A DNA stretch of 64,000 bases from Cellulomonas sp. GTDB taxonomy: Bacteria > Actinomycetota > Actinomycetes > Actinomycetales > Cellulomonadaceae. The number at the start of each line of letters is the position of its first letter. The stretch's first letter is position 1. A program made the translations under genes and the position numbers. The notes beneath the pieces are model-generated. The model was not told where the DNA came from. It worked only from the letters and a program-made list of their open reading frames with translations, and searched no databases. This document shows positions 16,504-25,453 of this stretch, one piece after another. The stretch is taken from contig NZ_JAGIBD010000006.1 in the NCBI RefSeq assembly GCF_017744555.1, forward strand, positions 62,001-126,000, in the 5' to 3' direction.

Positions 16504-17115
16504 ATGGCCTCGTTCGCCCGCCGTGCTCGTCGATGGATCGCGCGCCGACCGCGCGCGGCCTCGCGCGCCGTCGACCGGCGACCCGCGACCGCGCGCCGCG
16601 CCGAGCAGACCGACGACGAGCTGCACGACCAGGTCGCCGAGCTGCTGGCGCGCGAGCTCGGGGTCGCCGAGCCCGCCGAGGACGTGCCGACGCCGGTCAG
16701 CCCCGCCCGCATCGCGCGGTGGATGACGCAGAACCAGTTCAGCTACTTCGTCGACAACGACGGCGACCTCGGCGGCCTGTGGCGCGGACGGCTGTTCTAC
16801 TTCTTCCTGTTCGGCGAGGAGGCCGAGATCCTGCAGGTGCGCGGGCAGTGGCACCGGGAGATCGCCATCGAGCGGCTCGAGGAGGTGCTCGACCTGTGCA
16901 ACGAGTGGAACGCCGACCGCATCTGGCCCAAGGCCTACGTCCGCGTGCGTGACAACGGCCGCGTGCACGTCGTGTCGGAGGTCGCGACCGATCTCGAGCA
17001 CGGCGCGACCGACGCGCAGCTCAGCCAGGTGCTGTTCTGCGGCCTCTCCACGGGCAGCATGTTCTTCGACGCGCTCGACGAGCGGTACCCCGACCCTGCC
17101 GGGACTGCGCCGTGA
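16504..17115 (+). CDS. YbjN domain-containing protein (copy 2)
   Basis: A 203-residue protein. The first ~35 residues are Arg/Ala-rich and basic. The YbjN domain covers about residues 68-195 (NQFSYFVDNDGDLGGLW, EILQVRGQW, WNADRIWPKAYVR, FFDALDERYPD). TAGTGT at 16492-16497 ends six bases before the ATG, a leaderless pattern. It is divergent from the LigB-like gene and 13 bases upstream of copy 3, with which it must be co-transcribed. Function unknown. Confidence 0.85.
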   Translation: MASFARRARRWIARRPRAASRAVDRRPATARRAEQTDDELHDQVAELLARELGVAEPAEDVPTPVSPARIARWMTQNQFSYFVDNDGDLGGLWRGRLFYFFLFGEEAEILQVRGQWHREIAIERLEEVLDLCNEWNADRIWPKAYVRVRDNGRVHVVSEVATDLEHGATDAQLSQVLFCGLSTGSMFFDALDERYPDPAGTAP

Positions 17116-17128
17116 GGGGGGAGGTGCG

Positions 17129-17650
17129 ATGAGCGGACCAGGCTGGCTGCTGCGCGTGCTCGGCGGGCTGCCGAAGCCGACCAAGCGGCCCTCGCCGGAC
17201 GACGAGCCGCCGCGCCCGCTGTCGCGTGACCGGGTCGGCGACTACCTGCTGAGCCGGGGCTACCGGTTCGTGGTCGACGACGACGGCGACCTCACCGGGA
17301 CGTGGGACGGGAGCCGGTTCTGGTTCCTGCTGCTCGGCGAGCAGAACGAGATCCTGCAGGTCCGGGGACGCTGGCACCGGTCCCTCCCCCTCGAGCAGCG
17401 CGCCGCCGTCGGCCTCGCGGTCAACGACTGGAACCGCGAGCGCATCTGGCCCAAGGCGTACGTGCGCGAGGAGGAGGGCGTGCTCGCGCTCTACAGCGAG
17501 GTGTCGTCCGACTTCGAGCCGGGCGCGACCGATCTGCAGCTCGCTCAGCTCGTCGCGTGCGGACTGGGCACGGGCGTGCAGATGTTCACGGCGCTCGACG
17601 GGCTGCTCCCCCGGGACGACGCACCGCCGGCGGACCTGCCCGACAACTGA
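17129..17650 (+). CDS. YbjN domain-containing protein (copy 3)
   Basis: A 173-residue paralogue of copies 1 and 2 (RFVVDDDGDLTGTW, EILQVRGRW, WNRERIWPKAYVR). An amphipathic or basic N-terminal segment (WLLRVLGGLPKPTKRP) precedes the domain. Unlike copy 2 it has a strong GGGGGGAGG ribosome site. The last codons and stop are part of a 32-bp sequence repeated 34 bases downstream. Function unknown; a heteromeric partner of copy 2 is plausible because they share an operon. Confidence 0.85.
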   Translation: MSGPGWLLRVLGGLPKPTKRPSPDDEPPRPLSRDRVGDYLLSRGYRFVVDDDGDLTGTWDGSRFWFLLLGEQNEILQVRGRWHRSLPLEQRAAVGLAVNDWNRERIWPKAYVREEEGVLALYSEVSSDFEPGATDLQLAQLVACGLGTGVQMFTALDGLLPRDDAPPADLPDN

Positions 17651-17698
17651 CGCATGCCGCGCGGCTGACCTGCCCGACAACTGACGTATGTCGCGCGG
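17633..17698. repeat. 32-bp direct repeat spanning a stop codon
   Basis: Bases 17633-17664 and 17667-17698 are identical at 30 of 32 positions, offset by 34. The first copy encodes the last residues (DLPDN) and stop of YbjN copy 3. A third, decayed copy follows from about 17699. Confidence 0.85.
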
Positions 17699-17800
17699 AC
17701 GGGCCGGCCCGACGCCTGACGCACTCAGCGCACGCCGGCCGCCCGAGCGCCGGTGACGGCGCGTCGCAGCCGGGTGCGACGATGCACGAGCGGCGCGCGA

Positions 17801-19429
17801 TCAGCGACGCGGGACGCCGAGGGTCGGCAGACCGAGGCTCACTGGTCCGGCCGGAGCGGCGCCGGTGCCGCATGCGTCGCTGCCGTGCGCGTGCTCGTCG
17901 CCCCCGCCCTGCCGGGCGTCCCAGGCGTCCCCTGCGCGCGTGCGCCGCACGGCGAACGTGCCGCCCGGCACGAGCGCCGAGTCCGCGACGAGGTGGTGCG
18001 GGGCGCCGTGGGTGACCTCGACGGTCACGAGATCGCCGGGCCGCGGCGCGTCGCCGTCCGCGAGCGTGGGCGGCAGCGCGAGGTGGACCAGACGGTTGTC
18101 CGCCGCCCGGCCCGAGAGCCGTTGGGTGGCGCCGTCCTTGCGACCCTCACCCTCGGCGAGCAGCACCTCGACCGTGCGGCCGACCTGCGCCTGGTTCTCC
18201 TCCAGGGAGATGCGCTCCTGCAGGGCGACCAGCCGCTCGTACCGCTCCTGCACGACGGCCTTGGGCAGCTGGTCGGGCAGGTCCGCCGCAGGCGTGCCAG
18301 GGCGCGGCGAGTACTGGAACGTGAACGCCGACGAGAAGCGCGACGCCTCGACGACGCGCAGCGTCTCCGCGAAGTCCTCCTCGGTCTCGCCCGGGAATCC
18401 GACGATGATGTCGGTCGTGATCGCCGCGTCGGGCATCGCGGCCCGGACCCGGTCGAGGATGCCGAGGAAACGGTCGGACCGGTAGGAGCGCCGCATGGCG
18501 CGCAGGACCCGGTCGGAACCCGACTGGAGCGGCATGTGCAGCTGCGGCATGACGGTCGGCGTCTCGGCCATCGCCTCGATGACGTCGTCCGTGAACGCGG
18601 CCGGGTGCGGCGACGTGAACCGCAGCCGCTCGAGCCCGTCGGCCGCGCCCGCGGCACGCAGCAGCTTGGCGAACGCCGCGCGGTCGCCGAACTCGACGCC
18701 GTACGAGTTGACGTTCTGGCCGAGCAGCGTGACCTCGATCGCGCCCTGGTCGACGATCGCCTGCACCTCGGCGAGGATCTCGCCCGGCCGACGGTCGCGC
18801 TCCTTGCCGCGCAGGTGCGGCACGATGCAGAACGTGCACGTGTTGTTGCAGCCGACGCTGATCGACACCCAGCCGGCGTAGACCGACTCGCGGCGGGTCG
18901 GCAGCGTCGACGGGAAGACCTGCAGCGACTCGGCGATCTCGACCTCGGCGCGCTGGTTGTGCCGGGCACGCTCCAGCAGCACCGGGAGCACGTCGAGGTT
19001 GTGCGTGCCGAACACGACGTCGACCCACGGGGCCCGGTCGACGATCCCCGCGCGGTCCTTCTGGGCCAGGCAGCCGCCGACCGCGATCTGCATGCCCGGA
19101 CGCGCCCGCTTGGTGCCCGCCAGCCGGCCGAGGTTGCCGTACAGCTTGTCGGCCGCGTTCTCGCGTACCGCGCACGTGTTGATGACGATGACGTCGGCGT
19201 CCTCGGCCGCGGCGTCCGCCGGGCTCGCCGCGACGTACCCGGCCTGCTCCAGCATGCCGGCCATGTGCTCGGAGTCGTGCACGTTCATCTGGCAGCCGAG
19301 CGTCTTCACCACGTAGGTGCGCGCGATCGACGGCGCGCCGGTGCGCTCGTCGGGCCGGTCGGTCGTCGTGGTCCCGGTCTCGACGCGCTCGGCGCGGTCG
19401 AGGGCGGGCAGCGGCAGGGTCGTGGACAT
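17801..19429 (-). CDS. miaB: tRNA-2-methylthio-N6-dimethylallyladenosine synthase MiaB
   Basis: A 542-residue radical-SAM methylthiotransferase acting on i6A37 of tRNA after MiaA. The N-terminal MTTase domain holds an iron-sulphur cluster ([24 protein letters not shown]). The radical SAM motif is CNNTCTFC, and a TRAM domain follows. The last ~50 residues, Gly/Ala/His-rich, exceed the usual ~450-500 length. ATG 19429 is the probable start; TACCCT (19438-19443) lies eight bases upstream. The 35 residues before the MTTase domain are Thr/Asp-rich and poorly conserved, so a slightly later start is possible. It is divergent from gluA. Confidence 0.95.
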   Translation of the reverse strand: MSTTLPLPALDRAERVETGTTTTDRPDERTGAPSIARTYVVKTLGCQMNVHDSEHMAGMLEQAGYVAASPADAAAEDADVIVINTCAVRENAADKLYGNLGRLAGTKRARPGMQIAVGGCLAQKDRAGIVDRAPWVDVVFGTHNLDVLPVLLERARHNQRAEVEIAESLQVFPSTLPTRRESVYAGWVSISVGCNNTCTFCIVPHLRGKERDRRPGEILAEVQAIVDQGAIEVTLLGQNVNSYGVEFGDRAAFAKLLRAAGAADGLERLRFTSPHPAAFTDDVIEAMAETPTVMPQLHMPLQSGSDRVLRAMRRSYRSDRFLGILDRVRAAMPDAAITTDIIVGFPGETEEDFAETLRVVEASRFSSAFTFQYSPRPGTPAADLPDQLPKAVVQERYERLVALQERISLEENQAQVGRTVEVLLAEGEGRKDGATQRLSGRAADNRLVHLALPPTLADGDAPRPGDLVTVEVTHGAPHHLVADSALVPGGTFAVRRTRAGDAWDARQGGGDEHAHGSDACGTGAAPAGPVSLGLPTLGVPRR

Positions 19430-19549
19430 CACCGACAAGGGTACGACCCCGGCGCCGTGCCCCCTGGACCTGCGCGGCTTGACCTCGTCGTTGCACGACC
19501 GTGACCGATCGTGGTCGCATTTTCCGACAAACCACCCTAGGTTCGACGG

Positions 19550-20359
19550 ATGGCGGACCTCGCACCCCCCGTATCGAGTCCGACCCCCGGCCCGGCCTCC
19601 GCGCAGGAGGACCGACCCGTGGGCGAGCCGCTCGTCGTCCTGCGCGACGTCGACAAGCACTTCGGCCCGCTGCACGTGCTCCAGCACATCGACCTCACCG
19701 TGCACCGCGGTGAGGTCGTCGTCATCATCGGGCCGTCCGGGTCCGGCAAGTCGACGCTGTGCCGCACGATCAACCGGCTCGAGACCATCGACTCCGGCAC
19801 CATCACCGTCGACGGCAAGGAGCTCCCCGAGGAGGGACGCGAGCTCGCCCGGCTGCGCGCCGACGTCGGCATGGTGTTCCAGTCGTTCAACCTCTTCGCG
19901 CACCGGACCGTGCTCGACAACGTCACGCTCGGGCCGATCAAGGCGAAGGGCGTCAAGAGCTCGGTCGCCAAGGCGCGCGCCCGCGAGCTGCTCGACCGCG
20001 TCGGCGTCGGCGACCAGGCCGCGAAGCTGCCCGCCCAGCTGTCCGGCGGGCAGCAGCAGCGCGTCGCCATCGCCCGGGCGCTCGCGATGGACCCCAAGGT
20101 CATGCTGTTCGACGAGCCCACGTCCGCGCTCGACCCCGAGATGATCAACGAGGTCCTCGACGTCATGGTCGGCCTCGCCCGCGAGGGCATGACGATGCTC
20201 GTCGTCACGCACGAGATGGGCTTCGCCCGCAGCGCCGCGCACCGCGTCGTGTTCATGGACGGCGGGCAGATCGTCGAGGAGGCCGACCCCGACACGTTCT
20301 TCACCGCGCCCACCAGCAACCGCGCGCGGGACTTCCTGTCCAAGATCCTCACCCACTGA
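19550..20359 (+). CDS. gluA: glutamate ABC transporter ATP-binding protein
   Basis: A 269-residue ATPase of the polar amino acid importer family. Walker A is GPSGSGKST, the signature is LSGGQQQR, Walker B is VMLFDEPTS and the switch His is in VVTHEMG. It is very close to C. glutamicum GluA, and gluBCD follow in the same order. TAGGTT at 19538-19543 ends six bases before the ATG, so the operon message may begin at the start codon. A less conserved 20-residue lead precedes the domain. It energises glutamate uptake with GluC and GluD at the membrane. Confidence 0.94.
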   Translation: MADLAPPVSSPTPGPASAQEDRPVGEPLVVLRDVDKHFGPLHVLQHIDLTVHRGEVVVIIGPSGSGKSTLCRTINRLETIDSGTITVDGKELPEEGRELARLRADVGMVFQSFNLFAHRTVLDNVTLGPIKAKGVKSSVAKARARELLDRVGVGDQAAKLPAQLSGGQQQRVAIARALAMDPKVMLFDEPTSALDPEMINEVLDVMVGLAREGMTMLVVTHEMGFARSAAHRVVFMDGGQIVEEADPDTFFTAPTSNRARDFLSKILTH

Positions 20360-20451
20360 ACCACCCCTGACCGACCCACGACAGCACGGATCGAGACACA
20401 CCCCGAGAGAACTGCACCGACACCTCACCTGACACGAAGGGGGACGCACCA

Positions 20452-21315
20452 ATGCGCACAGGAAGACTGGCCGTCGCACTGACCGCCGCCGCCATGCTGG
20501 CGCTCGCCGGCTGCTCGAGCGGGGGCGACAGCGGGGACGAGTCGACGGGCGAGAGCTCCGCCGACGTCACCGGCGGCGCCTCGGGCACCGTCCGGATCGG
20601 CATCAAGTTCGACCAGCCGGGCCTGGGCTTCCAGGACGGTGACGAGTACACCGGCTTCGACGTCGACGTCGCGAAGTACGTCGCCGGCAAGCTCGGCTAC
20701 TCCGAGGACCAGATCGAGTGGGTCCAGGCCCCGTCCGCCCAGCGCGAGAACCTGCTGCAGACGGGCCAGGTCGACATGATCTTCGCGACGTACTCGATCA
20801 CCGACAAGCGCAAGGAGGTCGTCTCCTTCGCCGGGCCCTACTTCGTCGCCGGGCAGGACCTGCTGGTCGCGGCCGACGACGACAGCATCAAGGGCCCCGA
20901 GGACCTCGAGGGCAAGAATCTGTGCTCCGTCACGGGGTCGACGTCCGCCCAGCGCATCAAGGACGAGTACGCAGCCGGCACGAACCTGCTCGAGCAGCCC
21001 GGGTACGCCGAGTGCGTCACCGCCCTGACGGCCGGGACCGTCGACGCCGTCACGACCGACGACATCATCCTCGCCGGCCTCGCGGCGGTGCCGGCGAACA
21101 AGGGCAAGGTCAAGGTCGTCGGGAACCCGTTCTCCGAGGAGAACTACGGCGTCGGCCTGCCGAAGGACACCGACAAGTGCCAGGACATCAACGACGCGAT
21201 CACCGCGATGATCGACGACGGCACCTGGCAGGAGCTGCTCGACAAGAACGTCGGCGCCTCCGGCTACAAGGCCAACGCGGACCTCAACCCGCCGACGCCC
21301 GCCGCGTGCGGCTGA
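20452..21315 (+). CDS. gluB: glutamate-binding lipoprotein
   Basis: A 287-residue substrate-binding protein (family 3). The signal peptide ends in the lipobox LALAGC, with Cys21 as the lipidated residue. A Ser/Gly/Asp-rich linker follows (about 22-45), then two alpha/beta lobes ([27 protein letters not shown]). It is anchored outside the membrane and delivers glutamate to GluCD. GAAGGGGG precedes the ATG. A strong hairpin just downstream probably keeps its mRNA more abundant than that of gluCD. Confidence 0.94.
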   Translation: MRTGRLAVALTAAAMLALAGCSSGGDSGDESTGESSADVTGGASGTVRIGIKFDQPGLGFQDGDEYTGFDVDVAKYVAGKLGYSEDQIEWVQAPSAQRENLLQTGQVDMIFATYSITDKRKEVVSFAGPYFVAGQDLLVAADDDSIKGPEDLEGKNLCSVTGSTSAQRIKDEYAAGTNLLEQPGYAECVTALTAGTVDAVTTDDIILAGLAAVPANKGKVKVVGNPFSEENYGVGLPKDTDKCQDINDAITAMIDDGTWQELLDKNVGASGYKANADLNPPTPAACG

Positions 21316-21324
21316 CCTGACGCC

Positions 21325-21363
21325 GGCCGGGGCGGCTCGACGACCCGTCGGACCGCCCCGGCC
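21325..21363 (+). terminator. gluB-gluC intergenic hairpin (attenuator or mRNA stabiliser)
   Basis: Outer stem: 11 perfect base pairs (21325-21335 with 21353-21363). Inner stem: CGACG / CGTCG (21338-21342 with 21346-21350). It sits 10 bases after the gluB stop inside an operon. Such hairpins commonly raise binding-protein mRNA over that of the permeases. Confidence 0.8.
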
Positions 21364-21379
21364 ACCGTGCGAGCGCCGC

Positions 21380-21422
21380 CCCGCACCCCCGACCCGCACC
21401 CCCGACCCGCACCCCGACCCGC
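21380..21422. repeat. tandem 12-13 bp C-rich repeat upstream of gluC
   Basis: CCCGCACCCCCGA occurs at 21380 and 21393, a 12-base version at 21406 and a partial CCCGC at 21418. The array abuts the gluC ribosome site AAGGAGAG. It is a likely site of slippage that would change the spacing between hairpin and gluC. Confidence 0.75.
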
Positions 21423-21433
21423 AAGGAGAGCCG

Positions 21434-22123
21434 GTGGACGACGGCTACCTCAGCCAGTACCTGTCGTTGTTCGACGAGTTCGACGTGGCCGCGGCGTTCT
21501 GGGTCAACATCCAGCTCACGTTCTTCGCCGGTGTCCTGGCCCTCGTGGGCGGCACGATCCTCGCGATCATGCGCATCTCCCCCGTGCCGAGCCTGCGCTG
21601 GGCCGGGTCCACCTACGTGACGCTCCTGCGGAACACACCGCTGACGATCATCATCGTGTTCTGCGTGCTCGGCCTGTGGGGCCAGCTCGGCATCACGCTG
21701 TCGACGAACTTCCAGACGAACTTCTTCCGGCTCGCGGTGGTCGGGCTCGCCGCCTACCACGCGGCCTTCGTCTGCGAGGCGCTGCGGTCCGGCGTCAACA
21801 CCGTGCCCGTCGGCCAGGCGGAGGCGGCTCGGGCCATCGGCCTGGGCTTCTGGCCGGCCGCGCGGCTCGTGATCCTCCCCCAGGCGTTCCGCGGCTCGAT
21901 CGCACCGCTCGGCAACGTCCTCATCGCCCTCACCAAGAACTCGACCGTCGCCGCCGCCGGGTCGGTGGCGGAGGCGTCAGGACTGATGCGCACCATGATC
22001 GAGTTCCGCCCCGACGTCAGCCTCGCGATCTTCCTCACCTTCGCCGCCGGCTTCACCGTCATCGTCGTCCCCATCGGCCTGGCCACCACGGCGCTGTCCC
22101 GCAGGCTGGCGGTGGCCCGATGA
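21434..22123 (+). CDS. gluC: glutamate ABC transporter permease
   Basis: A 229-residue inner-membrane permease with about five helices. It contains the BPD transport signature EAARAIGLGFWPAARLVILPQAFRGSIAPLG in pieces, the EAA loop that docks on GluA. AAGGAGAG lies just before the GTG at 21434. The stop overlaps the gluD start (ATGA). It forms the translocation pore with GluD. Confidence 0.93.
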   Translation: MDDGYLSQYLSLFDEFDVAAAFWVNIQLTFFAGVLALVGGTILAIMRISPVPSLRWAGSTYVTLLRNTPLTIIIVFCVLGLWGQLGITLSTNFQTNFFRLAVVGLAAYHAAFVCEALRSGVNTVPVGQAEAARAIGLGFWPAARLVILPQAFRGSIAPLGNVLIALTKNSTVAAAGSVAEASGLMRTMIEFRPDVSLAIFLTFAAGFTVIVVPIGLATTALSRRLAVAR

Positions 22124-22986
22124 GCGACTCGGTCCTGTTCGACGCGCCCGGGCCGCGCGCGCGGCGGCGCATGCGGTGGGTCAACGCCGTCGCGGCCGTC
22201 GCCGTCGCAGGCATCGGGGCTGTCGTCCTCGTCCGGCTCGGCGCCAAGGGGCAGCTCGAGTCGCAGCTCTGGACCCCGTTCCTCACCGGGGACGCCTGGA
22301 CGAACTTCCTCCTGCCCGGCCTGCGCTACACGCTGCGGGCGGCGGGCATCTCGATCGTCACCGCCGGGATCTTCGGCATCGTGTTCGGCCTCGGCCGGCT
22401 CTCCGCATCGCGTGCCGTGCGGACGGTGAGCGGCGCCGTCGTCGAGTTCTTCCGGGCCGTCCCGGTGCTGCTCATGATGATCTTCTTCTACCTCGGGCTC
22501 GGCCACCTGCACCTCGTCGACCCCACGGACCTGCCGCTCGTCGCGGTGGTCCTCGGTCTCACGCTGTACAACGGCTCCGTGTTCGCCGAGCTGGTCCGCT
22601 CCGGCGTGCACGGGCTGCCGCGTGGCCAGCGGGAGGCGGCCCTCGCGGTCGGGCTGCGCCGCTCGCAGTCGCTCCGGATCGTCGAGGTGCCGCAGGCGCT
22701 CATCGCGATGCTGCCGGCGCTGGCGAGCCAGCTCGTCGTCATCCTCAAGGACACCGCGCTCGGGTACATCATCACGTACCCCGACCTGCTCGACGCCGCC
22801 CGACGGCTCGGGTCCGCGAACGGCAACATCCTGCAGGCGCTGCTCGTTGCCGCCGGGATCTTCATCGTCATCAACTACGCGCTCACCCGGTTCGCCGGCC
22901 TGCTCGCCGGACGGGTGGGGCGCCGTACGGCGGGTCGGGCGCGTGCGGAGGCCCCGACGCTGGTAGTCGCGACCCGCGACTCCTGA
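22120..22986 (+). CDS. gluD: glutamate ABC transporter permease
   Basis: A 288-residue permease, the partner of GluC. After a short basic N terminus a membrane helix (VNAVAAVAVAGIGAVVLV) precedes the core, which has the usual EAA loop (REAALAVGLRRSQSLRIVEVPQ in pieces). The ATG overlaps the gluC stop by four bases, so equal amounts of both subunits are likely. The C terminus is Arg/Ala-rich. It ends the operon; no clear terminator hairpin follows, only a short tandem repeat. Confidence 0.93.
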   Translation: MSDSVLFDAPGPRARRRMRWVNAVAAVAVAGIGAVVLVRLGAKGQLESQLWTPFLTGDAWTNFLLPGLRYTLRAAGISIVTAGIFGIVFGLGRLSASRAVRTVSGAVVEFFRAVPVLLMMIFFYLGLGHLHLVDPTDLPLVAVVLGLTLYNGSVFAELVRSGVHGLPRGQREAALAVGLRRSQSLRIVEVPQALIAMLPALASQLVVILKDTALGYIITYPDLLDAARRLGSANGNILQALLVAAGIFIVINYALTRFAGLLAGRVGRRTAGRARAEAPTLVVATRDS

Positions 22987-23012
22987 CGGGTCGGCACTCG
23001 TCCGGCCGCACG

Positions 23013-23042
23013 GTCGTCGTGTCGTCGTGTCGTCGTGTCGTC
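23013..23042. repeat. 8-bp tandem repeat
   Basis: The unit GTCGTCGT is repeated nearly four times in the gap between the convergent gluD and rny genes. It is a likely slippage site. Confidence 0.75.
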
Positions 23043-23071
23043 TCGCGACTTCCTCGGCGAGGACCCCGAGG

Positions 23072-24607
23072 TCAGCCGGCCGTGGCGCTCGCGCGGATCT
23101 CCCGGACCACGGTGACCTTGATCTCGCCCGGGTAGGTGAGGTCGGACTCGATGTGCCGCGCGATCGCCACGGCGAGCTGCGGCAGCGCCGTGTCGTCGAC
23201 CTCCGACGGCTCCACGACGACACGCACCTCGCGCCCCGCCGACATGGCCAGCGCGCGGCGCACACCCGCGTGGGCCGTGACGAGCTGCTCGAGCTTGTCC
23301 ATCCGCTCGACGTACTGGTCGAGCTCGTCGCCACGCCGTGCACCGGGACGGGCAGCCGAGATCGCGTCCGCGACCTGCACCAGCACCGCCTCGACCGTCT
23401 CGGGGGCCACCTCGTCGTGGTGCGCCGCGATCGCGTTGACGACCGCGTCCGACTCCCCGTGCCGGCGTGCGAGGTCGGCGCCGACGATCGCGTGCGTGCC
23501 GGGCACCTCGGCGGTCAGGGCCTTGCCGATGTCGTGCAGCAGCGCCCCGCGGCGGGCGACCTCGACGTCCGCCCCGGTCTCTGCGGCGACCCCGGCCGCG
23601 AGCAGTGCGGACTCGACGACGTGCTCGAGGACGTTCTGCCCGTACGACGTGCGCAGACGCAGACGCCCGAGGGTACGGACGAGCGCCGGGTGCAGGCCCG
23701 TGACCCCGGCCCGCTCGGCGGCGTCGTGCCCCGCGGTCTCGGTGCGCTCGTCGGCACCCGCGACCGCCTCCGCGTACGCCGCCTCGATGCGTTGCGGGTG
23801 GATGCGACCGTCGGCCATGAGCGCCTCGAGCGCGACCTGCGCCACCTCACGGCGCTCGGGGTCGAAGCACGACAGGACCACCGAGTCGGGCTGCTCGTCC
23901 ACGAGCACGTTGACGCCGGTGAGCGCCTCGAAGGCGCGGATGTTGCGGCCTTCCTTGCCGATGATCCGGCCCTTCATCTCGTCCGACGGCAGGGCCAGCA
24001 CCGTGATCGCGCTCTGGGCGCTCGTGGCGACGGCTGTCCGCTGGAGCGCCGTCGCGACGATCCGTCGTGCACGCGCGTCCGCGGTGCGGCGGGCCTGCGC
24101 CTCGGCACGCCGCACCTGCGCGGCCGCGTCGTTCTGCGCCTGCTCGAGCAGCCGTCGCGTGAGCTCGGCCCGGGCGTCGTCGACGGACAGGCCGCTCACC
24201 TGCTCGAGCTCGGCCAGCGCGCGCCGCTCTGCCTCGGCGAGCCGCGCGGCCGCCGCACGCTCCGTCTCGGCGGTCAACCGCTCGGCGTCCCGCTCGGCCG
24301 ACTCACGCAGCCGCTCGCTCGCGCGGCGCGCCTCGGCGGCCTCCTCGGCCTGCGCCCGCGCCTTCGCCTCCAGCTCCTCGACCTGGACCCTCTCGACGTC
24401 GACAGCCTGCTCCCGCTCCGCGACGCGACGCTCGCGCCGTTCCGCGTCCGCCAGGAGAGCGCGGGCGTCCTGCTTGATCGACGACACGTCCTCCGCCGCA
24501 CGGGACCGTTGGGCCGACGCCTCCCGGCGCGCGACGAGCACCAGGATGAGCGCGACGAGGCAGGCGCCGAGCAGGCCGATGACGGTGGCGATGGGGCCAG
24601 CCTCCAC
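23072..24607 (-). CDS. rny: ribonuclease Y
   Basis: A 511-residue endoribonuclease starting mRNA decay. It has an N-terminal membrane helix (ATVIGLLGACLVALILVLV), then a long charged coiled coil (about residues 35-180), a KH domain (MKGRIIGKEGRNIRAFEALTG) and an HD domain (LLHDIGKA; AHHDEV). GTG 24607 is chosen because GGAGGA lies just upstream and the membrane helix follows at once; the frame is open for 37 more codons. The coiled coil is shorter than in Bacillus. rnj and pnp are also in this window, giving three RNA-decay enzymes. Confidence 0.93.
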   Translation of the reverse strand: MEAGPIATVIGLLGACLVALILVLVARREASAQRSRAAEDVSSIKQDARALLADAERRERRVAEREQAVDVERVQVEELEAKARAQAEEAAEARRASERLRESAERDAERLTAETERAAAARLAEAERRALAELEQVSGLSVDDARAELTRRLLEQAQNDAAAQVRRAEAQARRTADARARRIVATALQRTAVATSAQSAITVLALPSDEMKGRIIGKEGRNIRAFEALTGVNVLVDEQPDSVVLSCFDPERREVAQVALEALMADGRIHPQRIEAAYAEAVAGADERTETAGHDAAERAGVTGLHPALVRTLGRLRLRTSYGQNVLEHVVESALLAAGVAAETGADVEVARRGALLHDIGKALTAEVPGTHAIVGADLARRHGESDAVVNAIAAHHDEVAPETVEAVLVQVADAISAARPGARRGDELDQYVERMDKLEQLVTAHAGVRRALAMSAGREVRVVVEPSEVDDTALPQLAVAIARHIESDLTYPGEIKVTVVREIRASATAG

Positions 24608-24863
24608 CTGTTCCTCCAGATCTCGTGGAGAGCACCCCACGACGGCGTGCGGGGTCCGGGACCGGACCTCGTGCGCGGCGACCTGCCGTCGGACGACGAC
24701 CTGTCCCGTCATTGTCACCTACGCGATCCGCGGCGCGGATGACCTCCACGCGGTTGCCGAGCGCGTTGGCGCAGGCCTTCGTCACGAGAGTCCCGGAATG
24801 CCCGGTACGCGCGCGCCCTCATCGGTTCACGTCACGCCGACCACCTGCGCGCGGCCCGGCGGG

Positions 24864-25436
24864 CTAGAGGACGTCGTCCTCGTCCTGCCCGGCGCCCTCG
24901 GCGGCGAGAGCCTCCCGCACGAGCCGGCCCACGAGGCCCGGCGGATAGCCCTTGCGCCCGAGCGCCGCATACGTGCGGCGGGCCCGCACCTGCGGGTCGA
25001 GGCCCGCCGTCGAGGCCAGCCTGCGGCGCACGAGCTCGCGCGCCGCCTCCTCCTCGTCGTCCTCGTCGACCTGGGTCAGCGCCTCGCCCGCGACGTCCTC
25101 CGCGATACCGCGGCGGCGCAGCTCGACGGCGATCGCCCGACGCGACAGCCCTCGTTCCGCGTGGCGGGTCCGCACGAGCGTCCGCGCGTAGTCCGCGTCG
25201 TCCACGAGCCCGACCTCGGTGAACCGGTCGAGCACGCGATCGGCGACGTCCTCCGGGACGTTGCGCCGAGCCATCGCCTCGGCGAGCTGCGACCGGCTCC
25301 GAGGCGCGCCCGTGAGCAGGCGCAGTGCGATCGCGCGGGCCACGGACTCGTGGTCCGGCTCGGCGTCCTGCGCGGCGGCACCCGTCGGGGGCGGCTCGTC
25401 CTGACGCCACCCCCGACGGCGTGCCGTGCCTGTCAC
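24864..25436 (-). CDS. recX: regulatory protein RecX
   Basis: A 190-residue modulator that binds RecA filaments and limits them. Three-helix RecX repeats are visible (ALRLLTGAPRSRSQLAEAMARR; GLVDDADYARTLVRTRHA; GLSRRAIAVELRRRGI). The first 30 residues are Pro/Asp-rich and disordered. The GTG at 25436 is 17 bases after the recA stop, so both genes share a transcript. AAGGA sits very close to the start. A 256-base gap separates it from rny and shows nothing distinctive. Confidence 0.93.
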   Translation of the reverse strand: MTGTARRRGWRQDEPPPTGAAAQDAEPDHESVARAIALRLLTGAPRSRSQLAEAMARRNVPEDVADRVLDRFTEVGLVDDADYARTLVRTRHAERGLSRRAIAVELRRRGIAEDVAGEALTQVDEDDEEEAARELVRRRLASTAGLDPQVRARRTYAALGRKGYPPGLVGRLVREALAAEGAGQDEDDVL

Positions 25437-25453
25437 GTCCTTCCCCGACGTGC

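Noticed and set aside
19421..19440. TTGTCGGTG on the minus strand at the miaB start as a fifth PafBC element
   Set aside because: The 9-mer is a perfect match, but eight bases later stands GACCCT inside the coding region with no start codon at the right distance.
20411..20425. GTGTCGGTG on the minus strand upstream of gluB
   Set aside because: There is no -10 at the required spacing and no minus-strand gene downstream before miaB.
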